Source of the DNA: an uncultured Pseudokineococcus sp.
GTDB taxonomy: Bacteria > Actinomycetota > Actinomycetes > Actinomycetales > Quadrisphaeraceae
Direction of reading: 5' to 3'
Length of the DNA: 64,000 bases
Assembly: GCF_947495735.1 (NCBI RefSeq)
Contig: NZ_CANMAA010000002.1
Coordinates: 1 to 64,000 of the forward strand
Shown here: in pieces, positions 52,562 through 61,303 of the stretch
Layout: every line of letters begins with the position of its first letter
Numbering within the stretch: position 1 is the stretch's first letter
Notes under the pieces: model-generated
Databases searched by the model: none
Seen by the model: only the letters and a program-made list of their open reading frames with translations
Told to the model about the DNA's origin: nothing
Translations under genes and position numbers: made by a program

Positions 52562-53038
52562 GTGCCCGAGCCCACCGCCCCGGCCCTCGCGGGGGGCTCC
52601 GGCGGTGACCCCGCCGGCGACCTGCGCGTCACGCGCGGCGTGGTGCTGCCGTCCGCGGAGCTGGGCTGGCGGTTCAGCCGGGCCGGTGGGCCCGGCGGGC
52701 AGGGCGTGAACACCACGGACTCGGCCGTGGAGCTGCGGTGGTCCCCCGAGCGCTCCCGGGCGCTGTCGGCGCCCCAGCGCGAGCGGGTCCTGGAGCGTCT
52801 GGGATCCCGGCTGGTCGACGGAGCCCTGGTGGTCCGGGCCTCCGAGCACCGCGAGCAGCGGCGCAACCGCTCGAGCGCCCGGGAGCGTCTGAGGGCCCTC
52901 GTCGCCGAGGGGCTGCGGCCGCCGCCCCCGCCCCGCCGCGAGAAGACGCCGTCCCGGCGCGCGCGGGCACGTCGCACGGACGCCAAGACCGCCCGCGGAC
53001 GGACGAAGGCGCTGCGCCGCAGGCCCGACGACGGGTGA
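52562..53038 (+). CDS. arfB: ArfB-like peptidyl-tRNA hydrolase (RF-1 domain)
   Basis: 158 residues from the GTG at 52562 (GTG 52556 also possible). It has the release-factor GGQ loop in [19 protein letters not shown] and a basic C-terminal tail ([17 protein letters not shown]) that reaches into the mRNA channel in ArfB/YaeJ. Hydrolyses peptidyl-tRNA on stalled ribosomes without a stop codon. No release-factor codon-recognition domain, so not prfA/prfB. Divergent from xerD, convergent with the AAA ATPase gene 4 bp away. Confidence 0.9.
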   Translation: MPEPTAPALAGGSGGDPAGDLRVTRGVVLPSAELGWRFSRAGGPGGQGVNTTDSAVELRWSPERSRALSAPQRERVLERLGSRLVDGALVVRASEHREQRRNRSSARERLRALVAEGLRPPPPPRREKTPSRRARARRTDAKTARGRTKALRRRPDDG

Positions 53039-53042
53039 GGCG

Positions 53043-54680
53043 CTAGCGGACCTCCGCGTCCCCGTCGTCGTCCCCGCCGCCGCGCCGGTCACCGTCCTGG
53101 TCGTCGCCGCCGAGGTAGTCGGCGTAGAGGCGGCCCCGTCCGCCACCGCCGGCCACCCACGCGAACGACTCCTCCGGTGCGTGGAGCTCGGGCGGCGCGG
53201 TCTGGTCCGCCGGCACGCCGAGCAGGGCGCGGGTGACCGACTGGGTGCTGTCGAGCAGGTCGTCGAGGGCCCGCTGCAGGTGGGCACCGGTGACCTCGCG
53301 CACCGCGCCGGGTGTCTCCTCGAGCGCCTCGAGCACCGCGCGGCGCAGCAGCTCCTTGACGAAGGACGCGGTGACCCCTTCCATCCGCGCGACAGCGCCC
53401 GCGAGGTCGCCCTCGGTGAACGACGTCGGGACGCCCGCGGCGTAGAGGTCCAGCAGGCGACGACGCCCCTCGGCGTCGGGGAGGCCGACCTCGACCGCCA
53501 CGTCCACGCGACCGGGGCGCGCCGCCAGCGCCGGCTCGAGGAGGTCGGCGCGGTTGGTGGTCAGCAGGAAGAGCAGGTCGGCGTCGGCGGCGGCCCCGTC
53601 CATCGCGTCGAGCAGCTCGAAGAGCACCGGACCGCTCCCGCCGTGGCTGCGCTCCTCCGCCACGAGGTCGACGTCCTCCAGGACCACCACGGAGGGCGCG
53701 AGGTCTCGCGCGAGCGAGGACACCTCGCCGACGAGGCCGAGGGCGCGCCCCGCGAGCAGGAGGACCGTGGCGTCCGGCACGTGCTGGACGACGTACCGGG
53801 TCGTGTGGGTCTTCCCCGTCCCGGGCGGCCCGTGCAGCAGGAGGCCCCGCTTGAGGTGCTGACCGGCCTCCCGCAGCGCCGTCCGGTGGCGCGCCACCTC
53901 GATGCTGTGCCGCTCGATGCGCCGCAGCACCTCCTCGGGGAGCACGACGTCCTCCCGTCGGGTCGGCGGGAGGTCGGCGAAGCGGAGCTCGGCGCCGCCC
54001 ATGTCGCCCGGCACCAGCTCGACGACCTGGCCCCGGTAGACGTCGAGCCGCGAGCGCAGCGCCTCCACCTCGTCGAGGACCGCCTGCGCCGCCGCGGTCT
54101 CGAGGCCGGCGACCTCGAGCTGCAGCGACGGCGGCTCGTGCGCCTCGGGCCCGCGGACGCGCAGGACCCAGCGGCCCCGGGCGTCGGTGACCAGCAGCAG
54201 CGCGCCGCGCCAGCACGCGGTCGTGCGCCCGCCCGGCCCCGAGGGCAGGTCCACCAGGTCGGGTGCCACGAGCCGCAGCGGCGGCAGGTCGTCCCCGTGC
54301 AGCATCTGGTGCAGGTCCACGCCGCTGTAGTGCGGTGGCGTCGCGACGCCCTCCACGACCACGTCGCGCCCCGGCTCGACGCGCCAGGCGTCGAGGGCGA
54401 CCTGGACGTTGACGTGCTGGAAGACGGGCAGCTGGCGGCTGACGACGGACCGGGCCCTGTCCTGCGGCGCCACGTGCGCCCGCAGCCGCTCGGTCACCGG
54501 GCTCGTCCTGGCCGCCTGCTGGCGCGCTCCGGCCCAGTCGGCGAGGCGGTCGAACGCCCGCGCGAGGGCCCTGGCCTCCTCCCGCTCCTGCTCGGACAGG
54601 CGCCCACCGTCGGACGTGGAGCTCGGGGAGTCGTCCTCGCGCAGGTCGTCAGGCCCGGGCGCAGCGCTGGAGGAGGTCAC
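53043..54680 (-). CDS. AAA ATPase of unknown role
   Basis: 545 residues. The N-terminal 270 residues are an unrecognised domain with [11 protein letters not shown] and V-D-L-H-Q-M-L. The AAA module is at about 270-480: Walker [10 protein letters not shown], Walker [11 protein letters not shown], sensor [14 protein letters not shown] and the arginine finger in A-A-R-P-G-R-V-D. This is the classic AAA (FtsH/CDC48-like) arrangement without a protease domain. Leaderless: TAGCGT at 54687-54692, 6 bases from the GTG. An acidic Gly/Asp tail ends it. Target unknown. Confidence 0.85.
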   Translation of the reverse strand: MTSSSAAPGPDDLREDDSPSSTSDGGRLSEQEREEARALARAFDRLADWAGARQQAARTSPVTERLRAHVAPQDRARSVVSRQLPVFQHVNVQVALDAWRVEPGRDVVVEGVATPPHYSGVDLHQMLHGDDLPPLRLVAPDLVDLPSGPGGRTTACWRGALLLVTDARGRWVLRVRGPEAHEPPSLQLEVAGLETAAAQAVLDEVEALRSRLDVYRGQVVELVPGDMGGAELRFADLPPTRREDVVLPEEVLRRIERHSIEVARHRTALREAGQHLKRGLLLHGPPGTGKTHTTRYVVQHVPDATVLLLAGRALGLVGEVSSLARDLAPSVVVLEDVDLVAEERSHGGSGPVLFELLDAMDGAAADADLLFLLTTNRADLLEPALAARPGRVDVAVEVGLPDAEGRRRLLDLYAAGVPTSFTEGDLAGAVARMEGVTASFVKELLRRAVLEALEETPGAVREVTGAHLQRALDDLLDSTQSVTRALLGVPADQTAPPELHAPEESFAWVAGGGGRGRLYADYLGGDDQDGDRRGGGDDDGDAEVR

Positions 54681-54686
54681 GGCGTG

Positions 54687-54692
54687 ACGCTA
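54687..54692 (-). promoter_or_regulatory. -10 box TAGCGT, leaderless
   Basis: Six bases from the AAA ATPase GTG at 54680. Confidence 0.55.
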
Positions 54693-54822
54693 GAGCGGAG
54701 GCCGGTGGGGTGTCCCGAGCTTTCCCGCCGTCCACCCGCCCGTGCTCGCGCCGTCGCCTCGCCCCCGGGGCGCTCGCGCGGGCCGCCGCGCGGCCCGGGA
54801 CCCGCTCGGCCAGGGTGGTCCG

Positions 54823-55671
54823 GTGCCCCGCGACCGCCAGCCCCGCCGTCCCGAGCCCGGGACCTGGTCCACCGCCAGCGGAGTCGTCGAGCTGGCCCGC
54901 AGCGGCAGCGACGAGGACGCCTGGACCGTGTTCGTCAACGGGGTGGCCAGCTCCTCGGTCCACACGGGCGACCCGACCGTCCTGGAGTTCGAGTACCTGC
55001 GGTGGATGGCCGACGTCCTCGACGAGCGCGACCCCGCGGGCGCGCCGCTCGACGTCGTCCACCTCGGCGCCGCCGGCTGCGCGCTCGCCCGCTACGTCGA
55101 CGCCACGCGCCCGGGGTCGCGGCAGATCGCCGTGGAGGTGGACGAGGACCTCGCCCGCCTGGTGCGCGAGTGGTTCGACCTGCCGCGCTCCCCCGCGCTG
55201 CGCCTGCAGGTGGGCGACGCCCGCGAGCGGCTGGCGACACGGCGCGACGCGAGCGCCGACTCGGTCGTCCGCGACGTCTTCGCGAAGGACGTCACCCCGC
55301 GGCACGTCCGCACGACCGAGTTCGTGCGCGACGCGGCGCGCGTGCTGAGGTCCGACGGCACGTACCTGGCCAACGTCGCCGACCGTCCGCCGCTGGCGAA
55401 GCTGCGCCGCGAGATCGCCACGACGGCAGGGGTCTTCGAGCACGTCGGCCTGCTCGCCGAGACGGGCCTGCTGCGCGGGCGGCGCTACGCGAACGCGGTC
55501 GTCGTCGCCTCCCCGGCGCCCCTGCCCGCCGACCGGCTGGTGCGCCGCGCGGCCCGCGCGCCCGTCCCCACGCGCTGGGTGGACGGCGACGCGCTCGTCG
55601 ACCTCGTCGCCGGCGCCCGGCCGGAGCACGACCCGGCACCCGCGGACGACGAGGCACCCGCCGGGGCCTGA
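54823..55671 (+). CDS. Spermidine-synthase-like methyltransferase-fold protein
   Basis: 282 residues from the GTG at 54823 (CAGGGT 6 bases upstream, leaderless-like). The Rossmann part has F-V-N-G-V-A-S-S-S-V-H, F-E-Y-L-R-W-M-A-D-V-L-D, V-V-H-L-G-A-A-G-C-A-L-A-R-Y-V and V-E-V-D-E-D-L-A-R-L-V-R. Layout fits the spermidine-synthase-like group common in actinobacteria. The usual catalytic Asp segment reads S-A-D-S-V-V-R-D-V-F-A, so polyamine synthesis is doubtful. Cytoplasmic; substrate unknown. Confidence 0.82.
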   Translation: MPRDRQPRRPEPGTWSTASGVVELARSGSDEDAWTVFVNGVASSSVHTGDPTVLEFEYLRWMADVLDERDPAGAPLDVVHLGAAGCALARYVDATRPGSRQIAVEVDEDLARLVREWFDLPRSPALRLQVGDARERLATRRDASADSVVRDVFAKDVTPRHVRTTEFVRDAARVLRSDGTYLANVADRPPLAKLRREIATTAGVFEHVGLLAETGLLRGRRYANAVVVASPAPLPADRLVRRAARAPVPTRWVDGDALVDLVAGARPEHDPAPADDEAPAGA

Positions 55672-55794
55672 CCCGCGCCAGCGGCGCACCTCGGCGGCTG
55701 CTCGCCGTCCGGCAGCGCCTCCAGGCGCATCGGCAGGCTTCCACCCGCACGCCTCGGCGAGGAGCCCGTGGCCGTCCTCAGCGCCGAGAGGTCC

Positions 55795-56895
55795 TCAGCG
55801 CCAGGGCTCCACGACGAGGACACCCGCACCCGCCCGCGTGGGCAGGTCGACGAGCGCCCGGCCGGCCTCGGCCAGCGGGAGCACCTCGCCCACGAGCTCC
55901 GCGGGGCGCAGGGCGCCGGAGGCCACGAGGGCCAGCAGGCCGGGGTAGTCCGCAGCGGCCATGCCGTGGCTGCCCAGGACGTCCAGCTCGTGGCTGATGA
56001 CGCGCTCCATCGCCACCCGCGGACGCCCCGTGCCGTCCGGCCCCGGGGGCAGCAGGCCCACCTGGACCAGCCGTCCCCGCCGCTCCAGCGACCAGAGGCC
56101 CTGCGCGAGAGTCCTCGTCGACCCGAGGGCCTCGACGGCGACCGCAGCGCCCCCGCCGGTCGCCTCGTGCACCGCGGCGACGACGGGGTCTCCCTCCGCG
56201 CCACCGGGTCGGGCTCCGCCGTCGTCGAGGCCCGCCTGCACGACCACGTCGGCGCCCAGCTCGCGCGCCCGCTCCAGGGCCGCGCCGGAGACGTCGACCG
56301 CCACGACGACGCCCGCCCCCAGCGCCCTCGCGAGCGCGACGGCGGACAGGCCGACGCCCCCGCAGCCGAGCACCACGACGCTCTCGCCGGGGCGCAGGGC
56401 GGCACGCTGCGCCAGGGCCCGGTGCGCCGTCGCGGTGCGGCAGCCGAGAGCGGCTGCGGCGACGTCGGTCGGCCCGCCGTCCTCCACCGGGGGCAGGGCG
56501 ACGAGGTTGGCGTCGGCGTGGTGCAGGGCGACCAGCTCGGCCAGCGACCCGTCGTCGGTGAACCCGGGCTGGCGCTGGTGGGGGCAGACCTGCGGGTTCC
56601 CGCCGCGACAGGTGTCGCAGCGCCCGCAGCCGCAGACGAACGGCGTCGTGACCCGGTCACCGGGGCGCCAGCGGGTGACGTCGGGGCCGACGCGCTCGAC
56701 GACGCCGGCGAGCTCGTGGCCGAGCACCTGCGGGAGGACGACGTCGGGGTCGTGGCCCGCGTAGGCGTGCCAGTCGCTGCGGCACAGGCCGCTCGCGCCG
56801 ACCCTCAGCACGACGCCGTCGTCCGGGGGCCGGGGGGCGGGCACCTCCTCCACGGCCGGCTCGACCCCGAACTGCCGCAGCACCAGAGCTCGCAC
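55795..56895 (-). CDS. Zinc-dependent alcohol dehydrogenase
   Basis: 366 residues from the GTG at 56895, placed by TAGCGT at 56903-56908. Medium-chain dehydrogenase: C-R-S-D-W (catalytic zinc Cys), G-H-E-L-A-G-V-V, four structural-zinc cysteines in C-G-C-G-R-C-D-T-C-x7-C, and the NAD motif G-C-G-G-V-G-L. The long A-T-A-H-R-A-L segment is typical. Oxidises alcohols or reduces aldehydes/ketones with NAD(P); a direct tie to a pathway is not visible. Confidence 0.93.
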   Translation of the reverse strand: MRALVLRQFGVEPAVEEVPAPRPPDDGVVLRVGASGLCRSDWHAYAGHDPDVVLPQVLGHELAGVVERVGPDVTRWRPGDRVTTPFVCGCGRCDTCRGGNPQVCPHQRQPGFTDDGSLAELVALHHADANLVALPPVEDGGPTDVAAAALGCRTATAHRALAQRAALRPGESVVVLGCGGVGLSAVALARALGAGVVVAVDVSGAALERARELGADVVVQAGLDDGGARPGGAEGDPVVAAVHEATGGGAAVAVEALGSTRTLAQGLWSLERRGRLVQVGLLPPGPDGTGRPRVAMERVISHELDVLGSHGMAAADYPGLLALVASGALRPAELVGEVLPLAEAGRALVDLPTRAGAGVLVVEPWR

Positions 56896-56902
56896 GACCT
56901 GC

Positions 56903-56908
56903 ACGCTA
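56903..56908 (-). promoter_or_regulatory. -10 box TAGCGT, leaderless
   Basis: Seven bases from the dehydrogenase GTG at 56895. Confidence 0.55.
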
Positions 56909-56990
56909 CAAGTCGGCACCGGGGCCGGACGCTCGTCGCCGGCGTCCTGCTGGCGGCCCTCCCCCGGGGCCGGACCGCAGCACCGCGACG

Positions 56991-57020
56991 GCCGACGAGC
57001 CCCTCGGCGAGGTCGTCGGC
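56991..57020. terminator. Hairpin after the DppB-type permease gene
   Basis: GCCGACGA (56991-56998) pairs with TCGTCGGC (57013-57020), with an inner CCTC/GAGG. Confidence 0.55.
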
Positions 57021-57033
57021 AGGTGGTGGTCGG

Positions 57034-57987
57034 TCAGGTCCGGGGGGCGAGGGTGATGCGCGGGTCCAGGGCCGCGGCGGCGACGTCCGCGACGGCGTTG
57101 GCGACGATGACGGTGGCCATGACGACGGTGACCAGGCCCACGAGCAGGCTGCGGTCGCGGTCGCGGATGGCCTCGAACAGGGTCCCGCCCAGGCCGGGCA
57201 TCCCGAAGATCCCCTCGACGACGAGCAGGCCGACGAACAGCTGGCTGACGTTCGCGGCCACGAAGGTCACCACCGGGATCAGCGCGGGCTTGAGGGCGTG
57301 GACGGCCACGATCCGCCGGGTCCGCAGCCCTCGGGCGCGGGCGGCGTGGACGAACGGGGAGGCGAGGGTCTCGGTGAGCTCGGCGCGCGTCAGCAGCGCG
57401 ACGTACCCGGTCGACAGCGCCGCCAGCGCCAGCACCGGCAGCACGTACGTCAGCGGCCCACCGCCGGCCCCGGTCAGCGGGAACCAGCCGAGCTCGACGC
57501 CGAGCACGGTGCGCAGCAGGTACGCCGCCACCAGCACCGGGGTGGAGACCAGCAGCAGCGAGACGGTGTAGACGCCGGCGCCGAGCTGGCGCCCCGAGGT
57601 GGCCAGCGCCCCGGCGACGACGCCCACCACCGACTGCACGAGCAGGGCGCCGAGGACGATGACCGCGCTGACCGGGGCGGTGGCCAGGACCGTCTCGGAG
57701 ACCAGCGGTCCGGCGCCGGCGTCGCCGTAGGGGTCCAGCGGGAACGCCCGGCCGAGGTCGCCGGTGACCACGTCGCCCAGGTACAGCAGGTACTGGACCA
57801 GCAGGGGCTCGTCCAGGTGGAACTGGGCCTCGATGGCCGCGTAGATCTCCGGTGGTGGCGGGGTGAACCCGAACAGCGCCCGCACGGGGTCGCCGGGCAG
57901 CTGCGTGACGGCGACGAAGACCAGGGTCAGCGCCGCCCACAGGCTGAGCAGCATCTGCACGCCCCGGCGCACGAGGAAGGCCACCAC
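57034..57987 (-). CDS. ABC peptide/nickel-type permease, DppB family
   Basis: 317 residues from the GTG at 57987. It begins F-L-V-R-R-G-V-Q-M-L-L-S-L-W and keeps L-P-G-D-P-V-R-A-L-F-G, six membrane segments and the coupling-loop sequence A-R-G-L-R-T-R-R-I-V-A-V-H-A-L-K-P-A-L. E-G-I-F-G-M-P-G-L-G is also a DppB mark. One half of a heterodimeric importer whose other half (DppC type) lies divergently at 58059. No binding protein or ATPase is nearby. Confidence 0.9.
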   Translation of the reverse strand: MVAFLVRRGVQMLLSLWAALTLVFVAVTQLPGDPVRALFGFTPPPPEIYAAIEAQFHLDEPLLVQYLLYLGDVVTGDLGRAFPLDPYGDAGAGPLVSETVLATAPVSAVIVLGALLVQSVVGVVAGALATSGRQLGAGVYTVSLLLVSTPVLVAAYLLRTVLGVELGWFPLTGAGGGPLTYVLPVLALAALSTGYVALLTRAELTETLASPFVHAARARGLRTRRIVAVHALKPALIPVVTFVAANVSQLFVGLLVVEGIFGMPGLGGTLFEAIRDRDRSLLVGLVTVVMATVIVANAVADVAAAALDPRITLAPRT

Positions 57988-58058
57988 GGGGCCACTGTGC
58001 CCCGCCGATCCGCGTGGAGGGGTCGACACGGCGCATCCGGTGAGACAGGTTCTGCCGG
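57988..58058. promoter_or_regulatory. 71-bp divergent promoter region of two permeases
   Basis: All signals for the divergent dppB- and dppC-type genes must lie here. CACAGT (minus strand) and CAGGTT (plus strand) lie 6-7 bases from the two GTG starts and could be weak -10 boxes. Confidence 0.4.
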
Positions 58059-58922
58059 GTGACCGCAGGCACCGCCCCGCTGGCCCTCCCCGAGACCGAG
58101 GCGCCGACGCCGCGGCGGCGGGGCCGCCCCAGCGCCCAGCTCGTCGTGGCGGTGGTGCTGCTGAGCGCGCTGACCGCCGTCGCCGTCGCACCGGGCGCCT
58201 TCGCCGGCGCCGACCCCGAGGACTGCGACCTGTCGCGGTCCGTCCAGGCCCCGTCCTGGGCGCACCCGTTCGGCTTCGACGTCTTCGGCTGCGACTACGC
58301 CGCCCAGGTGGTCCACGGCACCCGCGCCTCCCTGGTGCTGGCCGTGGTGGTCGTGCTCGGCACGGGCCTGATCGCCCTGGTCGTCGGGACGGTCGCCGGC
58401 TTCGCGGGCGGGCCGCTCGACGCCGTCCTGTCCCGGCTGACCGACGTCTGGTCCGGCATCCCGCTCATCCTCGGCGGGATCGTCCTGCTCAGCGCCTCCG
58501 ACGCCCGGGGCCTGCCCCAGGTCGCCCTCGTCCTGGTCGCCTTCTCCTGGCCCCCGATGGTCCGCGTCATGCGGGCCTCGGTCCAGCAGACCCGGGAGCG
58601 CGACCACGTCGCCGCCGCCCGCGCCCTGGGAGCTGGGCCCTGGCACCTGGTCACCCGCCACGTCGTGCCCAACGCCGTGCGGCCGCTCGTCGTCTTCGCG
58701 AGCGCCTACGCCGGCGTCGTCATCGCCGCCGAGGCGATCCTCACCTTCGCCGGCGTCGGCCTCGCCCGCCCCACCCAGTCGTGGGGGATCCTGCTCCTCC
58801 AGGCCCAGGACCGGCTCGCCCAGGCCCCGCACCTGCTGGTCTTCCCTGGCCTGTTCCTCGTCGCCGCCGTCCTGGGCTTCGTCCTCCTCGGCGAGGGCCT
58901 GCGCCGGTCACCGCACGGCTGA
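58059..58922 (+). CDS. ABC peptide/nickel-type permease, DppC family
   Basis: 287 residues. H-P-F-G-F-D-V-F-G-C-D-Y-A-A-Q-V-V-H-G-T-R-A-S-L is the DppC opening (normally H-x-L-G-T-D). The coupling loop is A-A-A-R-A-L-G-A-G-P-W-H-L-V-T-R-H-V-V-P-N. S-W-G-I-L-L near the end. Five or six membrane segments. Partner of the divergent DppB-type protein; transported solute unknown. Confidence 0.9.
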   Translation: MTAGTAPLALPETEAPTPRRRGRPSAQLVVAVVLLSALTAVAVAPGAFAGADPEDCDLSRSVQAPSWAHPFGFDVFGCDYAAQVVHGTRASLVLAVVVVLGTGLIALVVGTVAGFAGGPLDAVLSRLTDVWSGIPLILGGIVLLSASDARGLPQVALVLVAFSWPPMVRVMRASVQQTRERDHVAAARALGAGPWHLVTRHVVPNAVRPLVVFASAYAGVVIAAEAILTFAGVGLARPTQSWGILLLQAQDRLAQAPHLLVFPGLFLVAAVLGFVLLGEGLRRSPHG

Positions 58923-58974
58923 GGCCGTGCTGCGGGCGCGACCGTCCGGAGGTCGACGCGGCGAGCTCCCCCAC

Positions 58975-58993
58975 GGCAGGAGGCTCTCCTGCC
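58975..58993 (+). promoter_or_regulatory. Hairpin covering the ribosome site
   Basis: GGCAGGAG-GCT-CTCCTGCC, an 8-bp perfect stem containing the AGGAGG ahead of the ATG at 58996. It may sequester the site or act as the terminator of the permease gene. Confidence 0.5.
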
Positions 58994-58995
58994 TG

Positions 58996-59538
58996 ATGCC
59001 GGGCGTGGCCGATCCCCTCCGAGACGCGCCCTCCGACGCCCGGCAGATCGCCGAGGTCCACGTCGCCAGGTGGCGGGCCGCCTACCGGCACCTGGTCCCG
59101 CAGGCCCTTCTCGACGTGCTGTCGGCGGACGACCGCGAGGAGCGGTGGCGCGAGGCCGCGGCGCACAGGAGCGGGGTGCTCGTCCACGACGCCGCCGCCG
59201 GCCGCGTCGACGGCTCCTGCGCCTTCGGGCCCTGCTCGGACGAGGACGCCGCCGACGCGGTCGGCGCCGTCCACCCCCTCTCCGTGCTGCCGAGCGCGTG
59301 GGGTGCGGGCCTCCGCCGCCGCCTCCTGGACGCTGCGCTGTCCCACCTCCGAGCCGGAGCCGGAACCGGTGCCGGAGCGCCCGTCCTGCGGACCCTGGAG
59401 GGCGACGCGCGAGCGCGGGGCCTCTCCGAGCGGCAGGGCTGGCGGCCCGACGGACGACGACGCACGCAGCGCCGGCCGGGCATCGGCGCGGTGCCCGAGA
59501 ACGCCGTCGACGAGGTCCGGTACCGCCTGCCGGGCTGA
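58996..59538 (+). CDS. GNAT-family acetyltransferase
   Basis: 180 residues from the ATG at 58996. I-A-E-V-H-V-A-R-W-R-A-A-Y-R, the acetyl-CoA motif A region L-P-S-A-W-G-A-G-L-R-R-R-L-L, and L-E-G-D-A-R-A-R-G-L-S-E-R-Q-G-W-R-P-D-G follow the GNAT pattern. Upstream start codons exist but lie before the hairpin. Substrate unknown. No gene is evident from 59539 to 59727. Confidence 0.82.
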   Translation: MPGVADPLRDAPSDARQIAEVHVARWRAAYRHLVPQALLDVLSADDREERWREAAAHRSGVLVHDAAAGRVDGSCAFGPCSDEDAADAVGAVHPLSVLPSAWGAGLRRRLLDAALSHLRAGAGTGAGAPVLRTLEGDARARGLSERQGWRPDGRRRTQRRPGIGAVPENAVDEVRYRLPG

Positions 59539-59727
59539 CCGCCGGCCTCGGACGTGGGAGGTCGGACCAGGGACGGGCTCCCGGTCGACGCACCACGCTC
59601 CGACTCGGGGGCGGTGCCCTGCGCAGGCCCGCCCTCCGTGAGGGTGAGGCAGCGTGGTCGACGGCTTCCGCGCCCACCGGCGAGGCCGTCCCGCAGGGGT
59701 CCGTCCAGCGAGCGGCCGCCCGAGACC

Positions 59728-59980
59728 GCCGCGCCACTCGACCTCGCCGTCGAGGAGGACCGGGGTCGGGGTCATGCCGAGGCGGTGAGCGGTGACGGCT
59801 GAGGTGACGTCACCCGGGTGGACGTGGGCGACCAGCGCCGTGGCGCCCGCCGATGTGACGGTGCAGCACGGGGTCGGCGAAGGCGAGGGCCGCCTCCTCG
59901 GCGTGCGCCACCCCCAGCGGCTCGAGGCGGAGCCGAGCGGTCTGGAGGCCCGGTGCCGAGAGCCTGACGGGGCCGCTCAC
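59728..59980 (-). pseudogene. Decayed GNAT acetyltransferase
   Basis: From a GTG at 59980 the minus strand reads a clear RimJ/RimL-type start: L-Q-T-A-R-L-R-L-E-P-L-G-V-A-H-A-E-E-A and F-A-D-P-V-L-H-R-H-I-G-G. After about 45 codons the match ends. In a different frame, directly adjoining, comes a typical GNAT C-terminus: A-L-V-A-H-V-H-P-G-D-V, H-R-L-G-M-T-P-T-P-V-L-L-D-G-E-V-E-W. The central 80-100 codons with the acetyl-CoA site are missing and the frames disagree, so this is a deletion remnant. Confidence 0.75.
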
Positions 59981-60059
59981 CGGGACAGCAGGGAGGGGCG
60001 CACCCGTGCGCGTCCCCGTCGAGGTCGCTCGTCGGCGTCCCCGCGGCCACCGACGGCGG

Positions 60060-60428
60060 CTACCTCGCCTCCGCAGGCCCGTCCGGCATCGAGTAGATGC
60101 TGAGCCGGTTGCCGTCCGGGTCGGAGAAGGTGAAGTAGTCCACCACTCCCTCGACGTGCTCCAGCGGTCCGGCGGCGATGCCGAGCCCGAGGAGGCGCTC
60201 ACGCTCGCCGGCCGCGTCCGGCACCCCGAGCCGCACGACGACCTCAGCACCGGAGCGGGCCGTCGGCTCCTGCCCCAGCTGCAGCCACGACGGCCCCACC
60301 TGGAGCTCGACCACGTCGTCAGCGGGCTCGAGGTCGGGACCACCCAGCTCCAGTGCGCGCTCGTACCAGCCGATCGCTCGGACGAGGTCGCTCACCGGCA
60401 GGCCGACGGTCACGCTGGAGACGTCCAC
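60060..60428 (-). CDS. VOC-family (glyoxalase-like) protein
   Basis: 122 residues from the GTG at 60428 (GATCCT 6 bases upstream, leaderless-like). Paired beta-alpha-beta-beta-beta units: V-T-V-G-L-P-V-S-D-L-V-R-A-I-G-W-Y-E-R-A-L-E-L and V-V-D-Y-F-T-F-S-D-P-D-G-N-R-L-S-I-Y. The typical closing D-P-D-G-N is present. Metal ligands cannot be assigned with confidence. Such proteins act as dioxygenases, isomerases or resistance proteins; role unknown. Confidence 0.85.
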   Translation of the reverse strand: MDVSSVTVGLPVSDLVRAIGWYERALELGGPDLEPADDVVELQVGPSWLQLGQEPTARSGAEVVVRLGVPDAAGERERLLGLGIAAGPLEHVEGVVDYFTFSDPDGNRLSIYSMPDGPAEAR

Positions 60429-60529
60429 GGCCGCAGGATCGCAGGGACGTGCGCCTTCTGCGGAGCTCGCGCCCTGAGCCACGGGCGACGAGAGCGCCCC
60501 CGCCGACCACGTCGCTGGGGCGCCGACCC

Positions 60530-61303
60530 TCACGGCGGGGAGGCGAGCCCGGGGAGGGAGAACGTCAGGTGCGGGCCGTGCTCGTCGTCGGCCCTCCGGA
60601 CGCGCATCCGGTAGACGTCCTCCAGCACCTCGGGGACGAGGACGTCCGACGCCCCTCCGACGGCGGCGACGCGCCCCTGGTGGAGCAGCAGGGCGTCGTC
60701 GCAGTAGCGAGCGGCCAGGGCGAGGTCGTGCAGGACGACGACCACCGTCGCCCCCAGGCCGCGGAGCAGGTGGAGCAGCTCGTGCTGGTACCTGACGTCG
60801 AGGTGGTTCGTGGGCTCGTCGAGCAGGAGGTGCGGCGTGGCCTGCGCCAGCGCACGGGCGATGAGCACCCGCTGCCGCTCCCCGCCGGACAGGTCCCCGA
60901 CGCGGCGGCCGGCCAGGTGCAGCGCGCCGACGCGCTCCAGGGCCTCGGTGACGGCCTCGACGTCGGCCTCGGTGCGTCCCCCCAGGCCCCGGTGGTGGGG
61001 CGTGCGCCCGAGCAGGACGGCGTCGGCGACCAGCATGGGCACGTGGTCCCCGTGCTCCTGGACGACGACGGCCATGCGCCGGGCGACCTGCCGGGCGGAC
61101 AGCGCAGACAGGTCCTCGCCGTCGACCCGCACGCTGCCGCGGTCGGGGACCAGGGCTCCGTACAGGGCGCGCAGCAGGGTCGTCTTGCCGCTGCCGTTCG
61201 GACCGAGCAGGCCCAGGACCCGCCCGTCGGCGGCGTGCAGGTCGACGCCGCGGAGCACGGGGTCCGCCCCGTAGCCGACGTGCAGGTCGCGGGCGCTGAT
61301 CAC
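60530..61303 (-). CDS. Fe3+-siderophore/cobalamin-type ABC ATPase (FecE/BtuD family)
   Basis: 257 residues from the GTG overlapping the binding-protein stop. Walker A G-P-N-G-S-G-K-T-T, Q-loop V-V-V-Q-E-H-G, signature L-S-G-G-E-R-Q-R, Walker B H-L-L-L-D-E-P-T-N-H-L-D and the switch V-V-L-H-D-L-A-L-A-A-R. This last pattern with D-E-P-T-N-H-L-D is the FecE family. Last gene of the uptake operon at 60530-63657. Confidence 0.94.
   Translation of the reverse strand: MISARDLHVGYGADPVLRGVDLHAADGRVLGLLGPNGSGKTTLLRALYGALVPDRGSVRVDGEDLSALSARQVARRMAVVVQEHGDHVPMLVADAVLLGRTPHHRGLGGRTEADVEAVTEALERVGALHLAGRRVGDLSGGERQRVLIARALAQATPHLLLDEPTNHLDVRYQHELLHLLRGLGATVVVVLHDLALAARYCDDALLLHQGRVAAVGGASDVLVPEVLEDVYRMRVRRADDEHGPHLTFSLPGLASPP

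Noticed and set aside
52501-53038. Complete peptide-chain release factor
   Set aside because: Only the GGQ domain and basic tail are present; length and lack of a codon-recognition domain fit ArfB.
59772-60050. Intact small minus-strand protein of 92 residues
   Set aside because: It is an out-of-frame reading of the GNAT pseudogene.
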